A DNA stretch of 64,000 nucleotides, from the NCBI GenBank assembly GCA_021199655.1, contig JAJQHQ010000059.1, positions 1 through 64,000 of the forward strand. The letters are read 5' to 3'. The stretch is from Lachnospiraceae bacterium (GTDB lineage: Bacteria > Bacillota > Clostridia > Lachnospirales > Lachnospiraceae). Each line of letters opens with the position of its first letter. The first letter of the stretch is position 1. This document shows positions 37,429 through 46,118 of this stretch, piece after piece. The translations under genes and the position numbers were made by a program. The notes below the pieces were generated by a model that did no database searches, was not told the DNA's origin, and was given only the letters and a program-made list of their open reading frames with translations.

Positions 37429-38064
37429 TTAAGCCTGGGCTTTACGCTGTACAGGTGCCGGCACAAAATGCGCTTTATACAATGCAATGCCGACGGCGCC
37501 TGTCAGGATTGTCGACGAAATCATTTCGCATACCGCGTTTACTCCTACAAATCCGCAGATGAAGACGAGAACATTTTTCCCGCCCATCAGGCTCTGCATG
37601 TATTCTGTCCGGCCGAACAGAAACACGAGCGCGCTCATGAAAAAGAGGGTGTTCAGAAAAGCGGAGCAGAAGCCGGTGACAAAGCAGGCAGCGGAGGTGT
37701 TGCTGACCTTTCTGACTCCCCGGAAAATATACCCCAGGAGCAGTCCGTCAAGAAGCCTCGGCACGAAGCGCTGGATAAATGTCAGTATTGGGCTGATATC
37801 AAAGAGAATGACACCCATCGCGCTGGTTCCTCCGACGCCGATACACTGAAGGAAGCTGGTGAGTCCGAACACAGATCCGGTGACGGCACCGCCGACCGGG
37901 CCTAAGGTGATGGCGGCGATCGCGACAGGAATCACGTTGAACGTGATCGCCAGCGGTCCGATATTCAGATAACCGAGCGGGGTGTAGGCCATGAGAAGCA
38001 AAATAGCGGTCATAAGGCCAAGAATGACGAGCTGCGAGGTGTTAAAGCTTTTGTTGGTATTCAT
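37429..38064 (-). CDS. panT: ECF transporter S component, probably for pantothenate
   Basis: 211 residues, start 38064 with AAGGAGG upstream. It has about six membrane segments: LVILGLMTAILLLMAYTPLG, ITFNVIPVAIAAITLGPVGG, a central GVILFDISPIL segment, RLLDGLLLGYIF and two more at the end. The first segment is the Ala/Leu-rich helix by which S components contact EcfT. The specific assignment comes from its operon with coaX; such pairs are widespread in Firmicutes. The energising ECF genes are elsewhere. Its leader contains a long 15-bp tandem repeat. Confidence 0.85.
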   Translation of the reverse strand: MNTNKSFNTSQLVILGLMTAILLLMAYTPLGYLNIGPLAITFNVIPVAIAAITLGPVGGAVTGSVFGLTSFLQCIGVGGTSAMGVILFDISPILTFIQRFVPRLLDGLLLGYIFRGVRKVSNTSAACFVTGFCSAFLNTLFFMSALVFLFGRTEYMQSLMGGKNVLVFICGFVGVNAVCEMISSTILTGAVGIALYKAHFVPAPVQRKAQA

Positions 38065-38096
38065 TTTGAATGTCCTCCTTGTTATTATTCCCTGTT

Positions 38097-38216
38097 CGAA
38101 AGCACAGATATCGAAAGCACAGATATCAAAAGCACAGATATCGAAAGCACAGATATCGAAAGCACAGATATCAAAAGCACAGATATCGAAAGCATAGATA
38201 TCAAAAGCACAGATAT
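38097..38216. repeat. Eight 15-bp tandem repeats upstream of panT
   Basis: Eight units of consensus (C)(G/A)AAAGCACAGATAT without spacers, with alternating CGAAAG and CAAAAG forms, plus a partial ninth unit. Each junction forms a GATATC palindrome or near-palindrome. It begins 33 bp ahead of the panT start, in its leader or promoter region. Confidence 0.95.
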
Positions 38217-38564
38217 TAAAAGCCGGAGATGACTGACCTGCTGATGTAGCATTCCTTACAGAAAAACCTCAACGCTACCCTCCGGATATCGGTAGGATGT
38301 GAATCAGTTATCTGAGGAAAACAGGCAATGGCAGATCATGTCAGCTTCCCGGGGTGTGCAGATCCTGTTTTTTCGATGCGGGATACAATACATTTACCGC
38401 GACAGTATACCACAGGACCTGTTCCGGACACAAGGGAAAAAAATTTTTACTTTTTTTGATATTTTTTTCCAAAACCTGTAACAAATCGACATCTCAATCG
38501 TTTTTATATAATGTCAATCGTGTAGAAATGACGCAGACTGGTGCCGGATGCTGCCGGATCGGGT
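38217..38564. other. Non-coding interval between panT and spo0A
   Basis: No convincing gene: the frames here lack ribosome binding sites and family features. It holds an imperfect CTACC-CTCCGGATATC-GGTAG hairpin near 38273-38294 and an A/T-rich stretch around 38440-38480. It probably carries the panT promoter on the minus strand, which I could not fix. Confidence 0.5.
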
Positions 38565-38607
38565 CGAACGGAATTTCTTGCGAATCCTGTCGTACGGAAG
38601 ATATAAT
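38565..38607 (+). promoter_or_regulatory. spo0A promoter with 0A-box-like sites
   Basis: TTGCGA (38578-38583), 18-bp spacer and TATAAT (38602-38607). A GTCGAA lies just before the -35 (38563-38568) and TGTCGTA in the spacer (38588-38594); both resemble the Spo0A box TGTCGAA. A third, TGTCGAT, is on the minus strand near 38486-38492. Autoregulation is known for Bacillus spo0A; here it is inferred. Confidence 0.45.
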
Positions 38608-38755
38608 GACGATATCAGGTAACTGTTCAGCAGCTTTGCAGTTACGATATCAAATCAGAACCGAATGACTTCGGAAGCGCAGGAAAGGGTTGGATCCGGC
38701 AGATAGACGGTGCCGGTCAGAACACAATCCGGGAGGAAAGAGAGGAGTATAAGCA

Positions 38756-39595
38756 ATGAACAAGCTGAATGTGGCGATTGCGGATGACAATGACAGGATG
38801 GTGCAGATGCTGGATCATATTGTCAGCAGCGATGAGGAACTGGAAGTAGTCGGCAAAGCGGGAAATGGGGAGGATCTGATCGAAATTATCAGAGATAAAA
38901 AACCGGATGTCGTACTTCTTGACATTATTATGCCGAAACTGGACGGACTGGCAGTGATGGAGCGTGTGAACAGGGAAACGACGGGGAAGAAACCGGCGTT
39001 TATTGTGGTATCTGCTGTCAGTCAGGAAAAAACAACCGAGGATGCGTTCGACCTTGGAGCCGAATATTATATTCTGAAGCCGTTTGACAACGATACTCTG
39101 GTAAACCGGATCAAGCGGGTGCGTACACGTACGGAGCACATGGCGGCGCAGATCCGGAAGCTGACGCCCTCGGAAAACCGGAAGGAATACATGGAACGCA
39201 ATCTGGAAAGTGATGTGACCGGTATCATTCATGAGGTTGGCGTTCCGGCACATATCAAAGGGTATCAGTATCTGCGTGATGCGATCATGATGTCGGTCAC
39301 GGACGCGGAAATGCTCAATTCGATTACCAAGGTTCTCTATCCTACGATCGCGAAACGGCACCAGACGACTCCGAGCCGGGTCGAGAGGGCAATCCGGCAC
39401 GCGATCGAGGTCGCCTGGAGCAGGGGTAAGGTGGATACGATCGAGGAACTTTTCGGCTATACGGTGAACAACGGCAAAGGAAAACCGACCAATTCCGAGT
39501 TTATAGCGCTGATCACGGACAAGATCCGTCTTGATTATAAAAAAAGCAAAAACAGGGAAGTTAACTCTTGCCAGAATGACATACCGGGTATATAA
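38756..39595 (+). CDS. spo0A: Sporulation master response regulator Spo0A
   Basis: 279 residues, ATG 38756 after GAGAGGAG. The receiver domain has the acidic pocket NVAIADDND, phospho-acceptor Asp56 in VVLLDIIMP, the Thr/Ser-switch region and Lys in YYILKPFD. The C-terminal effector domain bears the Spo0A-specific helices: [40 protein letters not shown] and [20 protein letters not shown]. It is controlled by phosphorylation from orphan histidine kinases in Clostridia. spoIVB, which usually precedes it, is not present. The stop codon overlaps the -10 box of the next promoter. Confidence 0.98.
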   Translation: MNKLNVAIADDNDRMVQMLDHIVSSDEELEVVGKAGNGEDLIEIIRDKKPDVVLLDIIMPKLDGLAVMERVNRETTGKKPAFIVVSAVSQEKTTEDAFDLGAEYYILKPFDNDTLVNRIKRVRTRTEHMAAQIRKLTPSENRKEYMERNLESDVTGIIHEVGVPAHIKGYQYLRDAIMMSVTDAEMLNSITKVLYPTIAKRHQTTPSRVERAIRHAIEVAWSRGKVDTIEELFGYTVNNGKGKPTNSEFIALITDKIRLDYKKSKNREVNSCQNDIPGI

Positions 39596-39596
39596 T
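39568..39596 (+). promoter_or_regulatory. Promoter of the suf operon, overlapping the end of spo0A
   Basis: TTGCCA (39568-39573), a 17-bp spacer and TATAAT (39591-39596). The -10 box covers the spo0A stop codon. Confidence 0.65.
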
Positions 39597-39608
39597 ACAC
39601 TCCGATAT

Positions 39609-39625
39609 CCGAGTAAAATACTCGG
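39609..39625. promoter_or_regulatory. Dyad directly downstream of the suf promoter
   Basis: Perfect CCGAGTA-AAA-TACTCGG at the predicted transcription start region: a candidate operator for an Fe-S-responsive repressor or an RNA hairpin. Confidence 0.5.
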
Positions 39626-39636
39626 AATTATGGAAA

Positions 39637-39700
39637 GCCGCGCATGAGAATTACTGCGCAATGGCGCGGCCTTCGTCCTGCATAAAATTCATTGCAGGAC
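39637..39700 (+). promoter_or_regulatory. Recurrent two-hairpin leader element before sufC
   Basis: Hairpin 1 (39637-39670) has arms GCCGCGC/GCGCGGC and an interior like that of 28131-28162. Hairpin 2 (39675-39700) is GTCCTGCA/TGCAGGAC, followed by AGGAGGAA, as before glgB. Between the two copies one stem pair changes from T-A to C-G. Confidence 0.55.
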
Positions 39701-39718
39701 AGATTTAGGAGGAACGGC

Positions 39719-40465
39719 ATGTCTGAAAAATTATTACAGGTAAAGAATTTATCTGTCAGAGTAGAGGAAAAAGAAATTTTGCACGGGATCAACCTCGAGA
39801 TCGGCAAGGGCGAGACCCATGTGCTGATGGGACCGAACGGTGCCGGAAAATCCACCCTTGGCTATGCGCTGATGGGGAATCCCGGCTATCAGGTGACAGG
39901 CGGGCAGATTCTGTTTGATGGAAACGATTTGAATGAGGTATCTGTGTCAGACCGCGCGAAAGCCGGATTGTTTCTGTCATTTCAGAATCCGCTCGAAGTG
40001 CCCGGCATTACGCTCAGCAACTTTATCCGCAGCGCGCTGGAGCAGCGCACCGGGGAGCGCATCCGCCTGTGGGACTTCCGGAAAGAGCTTGAAGCGAAGA
40101 TGGAGATCCTGCAGATGGACAAGTCATATGCCAAACGTGATCTGAACGTCGGCTTTTCCGGAGGCGAGAAGAAGAAAGCAGAGATCTTACAGCTCCTGAT
40201 GATGAAGCCGCAGCTGGCGATCCTGGATGAGACGGATTCCGGACTGGATGTGGACGCGGTACGTACCGTATCCCGCGGTGTGGAAGAGTACCAGAAGGAT
40301 AAGGATGGTTCTTTGCTGATCATTACGCACAGCACCCGGATTCTGGAGTCTCTGCATGTGGATGTCACGCATGTGCTTGCGAACGGACGGATCGTGGCTG
40401 AGGGCGATGGTTCCCTTGTGGATGAGATCAATGAGAATGGTTTTGAGCGATTCGAGCAGGGATGA
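39719..40465 (+). CDS. sufC: Fe-S cluster assembly ATPase SufC
   Basis: 248 residues from ATG 39719 (AGGAGGAA upstream). An ABC-type ATPase with Walker A MGPNGAGKSTL, Q-loop FLSFQNPLEVPG, signature GFSGGEKKKAEILQLL and Walker B LAILDETDSGLD. It binds SufB and SufD and powers the scaffold that builds Fe-S clusters. First gene of sufC-B-D-S-U, the Firmicute-like order. Confidence 0.97.
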   Translation: MSEKLLQVKNLSVRVEEKEILHGINLEIGKGETHVLMGPNGAGKSTLGYALMGNPGYQVTGGQILFDGNDLNEVSVSDRAKAGLFLSFQNPLEVPGITLSNFIRSALEQRTGERIRLWDFRKELEAKMEILQMDKSYAKRDLNVGFSGGEKKKAEILQLLMMKPQLAILDETDSGLDVDAVRTVSRGVEEYQKDKDGSLLIITHSTRILESLHVDVTHVLANGRIVAEGDGSLVDEINENGFERFEQG

Positions 40466-40588
40466 TATACGGCCATGAGGTTTAGGACCGCGCATACAGA
40501 GTCATGTTTTGCACGATGCGGGGCCTGCGCTCGCGGTTGCTGACGGGATCCGTGGATCGTGGATAAATGATTTAAGGAGCAGCAGAGG

Positions 40589-41995
40589 ATGAAAGAAAAG
40601 ACCTGGGTTGAGGACGTCAACCGCAGTATTTATGATATTAAAAATGAAGAAAAAGATGTATACCGCCTGCAGGCAGGGCTGACGCCGGAGATTGTTTCAC
40701 AGATTTCCGATGAAAAGCATGACCCGGACTGGATGCGGGAATTCCGGCAGAAGTCTCTGGAGATTTACAATGAGATTCCGGTCCCGGACTGGGGGCCGTC
40801 TATTGAAGGCCTGAACATGGACAAGATCGCGACCTATGTGCGGACCAATACGAATATGAAGGCGAACTGGGATGACGTGCCCGAGGATATCAAAAAGACT
40901 TTTGATCTGCTCGGCATCCCGCAGGCAGAGCGTGAATCGCTGGCCGGCGTCGGCGCACAGTATGACTCCGAACTGGTCTATCACAACGTCAAGGCGGAGG
41001 TTGCGGCGCAGGGTGTGGTTTACACCGATATGGAAAGCGCACTGACCGGTGAATACGCCGATATGGTAAAAAGTCATTTTATGAAGCTGGTGCCGCCGCG
41101 TGATCATAAGTTTGCGGCGCTGCATGGGGCAGTCTGGTCCGGCGGATCATTTGTTTATGTGCCGCCCGGCGTGAAGGTGGATATTCCGCTGCAGTCGTAT
41201 TTCCGGCTGAATGCTCCGGGAGCGGGGCAGTTTGAGCACACACTTATCATTGTGGATGAGGGAGCGGACCTGCACTTCATCGAAGGATGTTCAGCTCCGA
41301 AATACAATGTAGCGAATCTGCACGCAGGCTGTGTGGAGCTCTTTGTCGGAAAAAATGCCCGGCTGCGCTATTCGACGATCGAGAACTGGTCCAAGAACAT
41401 GTACAACCTGAATACCAAGCGGGCAAGGGTAGAAGCCGGAGGAAAGATCGAATGGGTATCCGGTTCTTTTGGTTCCCATGTTTCTTATCTGTACCCCATG
41501 AGCGTCCTTGCCGGAGACGGAGCGAGGGCGGAGTTTACCGGTGTGACCTTTGCCGGGAAAGGCCAGAATCTGGATACCGGCGCGAAGATGGTGCATCTGG
41601 CGCCAAATACTTCTTCCTATATGAATACGCGTTCTATTTCAAAAGGCGGCGGCATCAGCACTTTCCGGAGTTCGGTGACGGTCATGCCCAAAGCGAAGCA
41701 CAGCAAATCCTCGGTGTCCTGTCAGTCGCTGATGCTGGATCGGATTTCCCGTTCGGACACGGTGCCGGCGATGGATATCCGCACAAGCGACGCGGATATC
41801 GGACATGAGGCTAAGATCGGGCGTATCAGTGACGATGCGGTCTTTTACCTGATGAGCCGCGGCATCCCGGAGGACGAGGCGAGAGCGCTGATCGTCAGCG
41901 GTTTTGCGGACAATGTTTCCAAGGAGCTTCCGGTCGAGTATGCGGTGGAGATGAACAATCTGATCCGTTTGGAGATGAAGGGAAGCATCGGGTAA
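40589..41995 (+). CDS. sufB: Fe-S cluster scaffold SufB
   Basis: 468 residues, ATG 40589 (AAGGAG upstream). It carries family features: the N-terminal WMREFRQKSLEIYNEIPVPDWGP, the beta-helix core GAVWSGGSFVYVPPGVKVD, VEGCSAP-like FIEGCSAPKYN with a conserved Cys, and the C-terminal SRGIPEDEARALIVSGFA. It forms the SufBC2D complex on which clusters are assembled. The 123-bp gap from sufC shows a CCGCGCAT/ATGCGGGG imperfect hairpin. Confidence 0.97.
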   Translation: MKEKTWVEDVNRSIYDIKNEEKDVYRLQAGLTPEIVSQISDEKHDPDWMREFRQKSLEIYNEIPVPDWGPSIEGLNMDKIATYVRTNTNMKANWDDVPEDIKKTFDLLGIPQAERESLAGVGAQYDSELVYHNVKAEVAAQGVVYTDMESALTGEYADMVKSHFMKLVPPRDHKFAALHGAVWSGGSFVYVPPGVKVDIPLQSYFRLNAPGAGQFEHTLIIVDEGADLHFIEGCSAPKYNVANLHAGCVELFVGKNARLRYSTIENWSKNMYNLNTKRARVEAGGKIEWVSGSFGSHVSYLYPMSVLAGDGARAEFTGVTFAGKGQNLDTGAKMVHLAPNTSSYMNTRSISKGGGISTFRSSVTVMPKAKHSKSSVSCQSLMLDRISRSDTVPAMDIRTSDADIGHEAKIGRISDDAVFYLMSRGIPEDEARALIVSGFADNVSKELPVEYAVEMNNLIRLEMKGSIG

Positions 41996-42018
41996 GGAGT
42001 ATTCAAAGGAGAATTGAG

Positions 42019-43218
42019 ATGGAAATGGATATGACGATCAACCGGCTGCCTGCCCCGACCTGGAACTGGCTGCATGTAAATGAGGCCACCGTAAAAGGCG
42101 TGCCTGCCTTACAGGCTGGGAAGATGGAGGACGAGACGCCGGAAACAATAGAAAAACAAGTGGTAAGCTGCGCAGTCTGGAATTGTGACAGCAAAAAACA
42201 GCCTGATGCTGGTACTTTGTCTGCAGAGCTTCTTCAAATTCCGGGCGGTATGGGTGCGGATATGGATCAGCTGATGGCACAGAATCCGACGGATCTTCAT
42301 ACCTGGACGATTGCGGCCGGTGTGAAAGAGAGCGAGCCGGTGCGCCTGCACTTTACGTATGAGCCGGATGCCCCGGCGCAGAACCTTATCGGCATTAATG
42401 CGGAGGAAGGCAGCGAGATCACGGTGATCATGGACTTTCGCGGGACAGATTCTGCTCATGGAAAGTTAACAGACGGTGAGACGAATGGCTTTAAGCCGGG
42501 CAACACAGCAGATGATGATCAGGCTGTCTATGATGAATCTGAGAATTTGAAACAACGCGGTCTTGCCGCAATCCAGACGAAGATTTCCGCCAAAAAGGGA
42601 GCAAAGGTTCATCTGGTACAGATCCAGCGTCTGCCGGAGAACTTTACGTTTCTTAATGACGTCGGCACGGACTGTGGGGAAGATGCTCTTATTGACACGG
42701 TACAGGTTGTGCTTGGCGGCGGAGATACCTATATGGGAATGCGCACGGATCTCGGTGCGAAAGCAGGTTCCCTTGAGAGTAAAGTCGGCTATCTGCTTGA
42801 TAAAAAAGAAAAACTGGATCTGAATTATCTGGCTTATCATACCGGTGCGAAGACCACCAGCCGCATGGACGTGTCCGGCGTGCTGCGCGGCGAATCGCAG
42901 AAGCTGTTCCGGGGCACGATTGACTTCCGCAATGGTTCTGTGGGCGCGAAGGGCGATGAAAAAGAGGATGTGCTTCTCTTTTCGGACAACGTCATCAACC
43001 GCACGGTTCCGCTGATCCTCTGCGAGGAGGAGGATGTGGAAGGCAATCACGGCGCTACCATCGGAAAATTGGATGAAGCACTTTTGTTCTACCTGTCCTC
43101 ACGCGGCATTGCCGAGGAAGAGATCTACGAGATGATGGCCCGGGCGCGGATCGATGCCATCTGCAGCGGGATTGCGGACGAAAAGACGCAGGAGCTTGTG
43201 CAGGGGTATCTTGTTTAA
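42019..43218 (+). CDS. sufD: Fe-S cluster assembly protein SufD
   Basis: 399 residues, ATG 42019 after GGAGA. It is a paralogue of SufB with more divergence at the N-terminus (TINRLPAPTWNWLHVNEATV). The core repeats SRMDVSGVLRGESQKLFRGT and the C-terminal HGATIGKLDEALLFYLSSRG and EEEIYEMMARARID are diagnostic. It completes the SufBC2D complex. Starts 24 bp behind sufB. Confidence 0.95.
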   Translation: MEMDMTINRLPAPTWNWLHVNEATVKGVPALQAGKMEDETPETIEKQVVSCAVWNCDSKKQPDAGTLSAELLQIPGGMGADMDQLMAQNPTDLHTWTIAAGVKESEPVRLHFTYEPDAPAQNLIGINAEEGSEITVIMDFRGTDSAHGKLTDGETNGFKPGNTADDDQAVYDESENLKQRGLAAIQTKISAKKGAKVHLVQIQRLPENFTFLNDVGTDCGEDALIDTVQVVLGGGDTYMGMRTDLGAKAGSLESKVGYLLDKKEKLDLNYLAYHTGAKTTSRMDVSGVLRGESQKLFRGTIDFRNGSVGAKGDEKEDVLLFSDNVINRTVPLILCEEEDVEGNHGATIGKLDEALLFYLSSRGIAEEEIYEMMARARIDAICSGIADEKTQELVQGYLV

Positions 43219-43323
43219 TTATATTTTTTTTGAGAAAAAGTAATCACAATAGATGATGCCAACGGATTTCTCCGCACTTTGTGCTTCGAACCTGACATCA
43301 TACAAATGAAGGGAAAACCATCC

Positions 43324-44562
43324 ATGGCGACAGCAACGGAAAAATGGAATATAGAGGACATCCGCAGGGATTTTCCCCTGCTTCAAAACACGGATTATGC
43401 GTATCTGGACAATGCAGCAACTTCGCAGAAGCCTGTGCAGGTGCTGGACGCAGTCCGCGACTTTTATGAAAAAAAGAACGCGAACCCGTTTCGCGGTCTG
43501 TATCCGTTAAGCGAGGAAGCTACGGAGGCTTATGAGGATGCGCGTAAAACAGTGAAAGACTTTATTCACGCAGCAAGTACGGAGGAGATCATTTTCACGC
43601 GGAACGCTTCGGAAAGCCTGAATCTGGTGGCGTATAGTCTAGGAAGCATTTTGTTCCAGCCGGGAGATGAGGTTGTGGTGAGTATCGCGGAGCATCACAG
43701 CAACATGCTTCCGTGGCGGCAGGCAGCAGAACGTGCGGGTGCAAAAGTGGTCTATCTGGAATGCGCGGACGACGGAACCTTTACAGAGGAAATGCTCTGC
43801 TCCGTGCTGACTGAGCGCACACGGCTGGTCGCAATAACACAGGTCTCCAACGTCTTCGGACGGGAAAATGACATCCATCGGTTTGCCGAAGTCTGTCATG
43901 AGCGGGGGATCGTGATCGTAGCGGACGGTGCGCAGAGTGTGCCGCACATGGCGGTTGACGTACAGAAGCTGGATGTCGATTTCCTTGCGTTTTCGGGTCA
44001 CAAGATGCTCGCTCCCGATGGGATTGGCGTTTTATATGCGAAAAAGAAATGGTTGAAAAAGATGCCGCCGTTTTTAAGCGGCGGGGAGATGATCGAGTCC
44101 GTTACCCGTGATAAGGTGATCTACGCGGAGCTTCCGCACAAATTTGAAGCCGGCACAGTAAACGCGGGCGGAGCCGTCGGACTGGCCGAGGCCATCCGCT
44201 ACATGCAGCGGCTTGGATTTGACTGGATCGAAGAGCGGGAACAGGCGTTGACCGCATTTGCTTATGAACGTATGAAAGAGATTCCGAGCGTGCATATCAT
44301 TGGAAGTGAAAATCCTGCAGACCACCACGGCATCCTCACATTTACGGTGGATGGCGTTCACCCGCATGATGTTTCTGAAATTTTAAGCGCATCGAAGATC
44401 GCGGTGCGCGCCGGACATCATTGCGCACAGCCGCTGATGCAGCAGCTGAAGGTCGGCTCCACGACCAGAGCCAGTCTGATGTTTTACAATACGGAAGAAG
44501 AAATCCTGCGTTTCACGGAAGCGCTGGGACAGGTAAGGAGGGTCATGGGATATGGAGAATAG
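43324..44562 (+). CDS. sufS: Cysteine desulfurase SufS
   Basis: 412 residues from ATG 43324 (AAGGGAA upstream). It takes sulfur from cysteine and hands it to SufU. Motifs: YLDNAATSQKP, the AEHHSNMLPW segment, DGAQSVPHMAVD, the PLP-Lys in AFSGHKMLAPDGIGVLY and the active Cys in RAGHHCAQPLM. It overlaps sufU by 11 bp, so translation is coupled. The leader has a GATGATG/CATCAT imperfect hairpin. Confidence 0.97.
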   Translation: MATATEKWNIEDIRRDFPLLQNTDYAYLDNAATSQKPVQVLDAVRDFYEKKNANPFRGLYPLSEEATEAYEDARKTVKDFIHAASTEEIIFTRNASESLNLVAYSLGSILFQPGDEVVVSIAEHHSNMLPWRQAAERAGAKVVYLECADDGTFTEEMLCSVLTERTRLVAITQVSNVFGRENDIHRFAEVCHERGIVIVADGAQSVPHMAVDVQKLDVDFLAFSGHKMLAPDGIGVLYAKKKWLKKMPPFLSGGEMIESVTRDKVIYAELPHKFEAGTVNAGGAVGLAEAIRYMQRLGFDWIEEREQALTAFAYERMKEIPSVHIIGSENPADHHGILTFTVDGVHPHDVSEILSASKIAVRAGHHCAQPLMQQLKVGSTTRASLMFYNTEEEILRFTEALGQVRRVMGYGE

Positions 44563-44974
44563 GACCTTTTACAACGAGATTCTGATCGATCACAATCAGC
44601 ATCCCGGTCATAAGCATGAGCTGGAGGGCGCTAATCTGGTGCTCGAGGGCGTCAATCCGAGCTGCGGGGACGACATTTTCCTGCATCTGAAGGTGGAAGA
44701 CGGCAAGATCGTGGATGGTTCCTTTGTCGGCGACGGCTGTGCCATTTCCCAGGCTTCCGCGGATATGATGCTCGATCTGGTCATCGGAAAATCCACTGAG
44801 GAGGCAAAACGTCTCGCTGGTATCTTCAAACGGATGATACACGGCGAGATCAGTGAGGAAGAACTCGACGAGCTGGAGGAAGCCGGAGCTCTGCAGGATA
44901 TTGCTCATATGCCGGCGCGTGTGAAATGCGCGATGCTTGGCTGGCGTACGATGAATGAGATGCTGGAAGAGTAA
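44552..44974 (+). CDS. sufU: Sulfur-transfer protein SufU
   Basis: 140 residues, ATG 44552. It is the zinc-bound sulfur acceptor of SufS in Firmicutes, related to IscU. The three conserved Cys are in NPSCGDDIFLHL, GDGCAISQASADMM and RVKCAMLGW, with Asp in the first. The insertion typical of SufU is present between the second and third. It ends the operon; no clear terminator before the convergent lysR-type gene. Confidence 0.96.
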   Translation: MENRTFYNEILIDHNQHPGHKHELEGANLVLEGVNPSCGDDIFLHLKVEDGKIVDGSFVGDGCAISQASADMMLDLVIGKSTEEAKRLAGIFKRMIHGEISEEELDELEEAGALQDIAHMPARVKCAMLGWRTMNEMLEE

Positions 44975-45000
44975 TTTACTGTAAAAGCGTCGTCAATGGC

Positions 45001-45912
45001 CTATGCAGGTAGAACGTTTTTTTCATACCCTTTCAGCAGCTCCAGATACTGCTCGCCGAGCAGGCTTAAGGGCATGCCTTTCCGCTTGATGTAGCCGATA
45101 TTCATCGTATCGTCGGTATCGAGCGGTATTGCCATATACTGCTCACCGTTCAGCTTTTCACAGATGATGCCGGAGCAGAGCGTGTAGCCGTTCAGTCCGA
45201 CCATCAGATTCAGCATGGTTGCGCGGTCGTCCGCTTTGATGATCTGGCTGTACTCACAGGTGCTTAAGACCTCTTCTGCAAAATAAAAGGAATTTTTTTC
45301 GCCCTGCTCAAAGGACAGACAGGGGTAGGGCTTTAACTCGTCAAAAGAAATCCGCTCTTTATTTGCCAGCGGGTGCGACTGGCTTAAGTAGACAGAGATG
45401 CCGCATTGAAACAGGAAGGAATACTCGACCTCATTTTCCTGGAAAATCTTCCGCAGGGCTTTCTCATTGAACTCGTTCAAATACAGCACACCGATCTCAC
45501 TGCGGTAATTCCGTACGTTCTCGATCACTTCTCCGGTCTTTGTCTCATGGATCGCGAATTCATATTCATCCATGCCGAATTTTTTGGCCAGTTCGATAAA
45601 CGCTTCCACTGCAAAGGAATAGTGCTGGGTGGAAACACTGAACGTTTTTTTCATTTCTTTTCCCGCGTAGCGCTCCTCAATCATTCGCTGAAGCTCGGAC
45701 ATCTGTCTGGCATAGCGCAGGAATTCCGTACCTTCCGGTGTGACCATAATTCCCCGGTTGGAGCGGATAAACAGCTCGATATGGAGCTCGTCCTCCAGAT
45801 CCCGGATCGCCGCTGAGAGCGCCGGCTGCGAGACATAGAGCGCGGCTGCTGCCTTATTCATAGATTTCATATCCGCGATTGTAACTGCGTAGAGAAGCTG
45901 TGTAAGTGTCAT
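45001..45912 (-). CDS. LysR-family transcriptional regulator
   Basis: 303 residues from ATG 45912 (GTGAGG 9 nt upstream; GTG 45927 possible). N-terminal wHTH: TLTQLLYAVTIADMKSMNKA and ALYVSQPALSAAIRDLEDEL, then SNRGIMVTPEGTEFL. The C-terminal ~210 residues are a periplasmic-binding-like effector domain. The effector is unknown. It is divergent from the HTH gene of the large operon and convergent with sufU, so it might control either side or itself. Confidence 0.92.
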   Translation of the reverse strand: MTLTQLLYAVTIADMKSMNKAAAALYVSQPALSAAIRDLEDELHIELFIRSNRGIMVTPEGTEFLRYARQMSELQRMIEERYAGKEMKKTFSVSTQHYSFAVEAFIELAKKFGMDEYEFAIHETKTGEVIENVRNYRSEIGVLYLNEFNEKALRKIFQENEVEYSFLFQCGISVYLSQSHPLANKERISFDELKPYPCLSFEQGEKNSFYFAEEVLSTCEYSQIIKADDRATMLNLMVGLNGYTLCSGIICEKLNGEQYMAIPLDTDDTMNIGYIKRKGMPLSLLGEQYLELLKGYEKNVLPA

Positions 45913-45938
45913 ATCCTGTGGCCTCACTTTCTGAAAGG

Positions 45939-45967
45939 ATTATAATCCCTTCGATCATATGATTCAA
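45939..45967 (-). promoter_or_regulatory. Promoter of the lysR-type gene
   Basis: On the minus strand TTGAAT (45967-45962), a 17-bp spacer and TATAAT (45944-45939), ~25 bp upstream of the start. Confidence 0.6.
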
Positions 45968-45997
45968 GTGACAAAAGGGGGTCAGAAAACAATATTG

Positions 45998-46051
45998 CGT
46001 CACAAAAAGTGTGGCAAAACAAATTGAAAAACTGTCACACTTTCCGTCACA
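45998..46051. promoter_or_regulatory. Large inverted repeat in the lysR/HTH intergenic region, candidate operator
   Basis: CGTCACAAAAAGTGTGGCA (45998-46016) and TGTCACACTTTCCGTCACA (46033-46051) are imperfect inverse copies (core AAAGTGTG / CACACTTT, GTCAC at the outer edges) separated by 16 bp. A further GTGACAAAA half-site is at 45968. It lies just upstream of the HTH operon, with TAAAAT (46057) and CATAAT (46066) as -10 candidates. Confidence 0.55.
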
Positions 46052-46118
46052 TCTGGTAAAATACCCATAATCTGCTAAAATGTAACAATTAGGGCATAGC
46101 ATTGAGGGAGAAAAGAGT

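Noticed and set aside
37991-38197. Frame with SKAQI repeats as a repeat protein
   Set aside because: It is a translation of the 15-bp tandem repeat, runs antisense to the panT start and has no ribosome binding site.
38097-38216. CRISPR-like array
   Set aside because: Units follow each other every 15 bp with no spacers and no cas genes nearby; it is a simple tandem repeat.
38299-38668. Short frames upstream of spo0A
   Set aside because: Low-complexity Phe-rich or unrelated translations without start signals; the region looks like promoter DNA.
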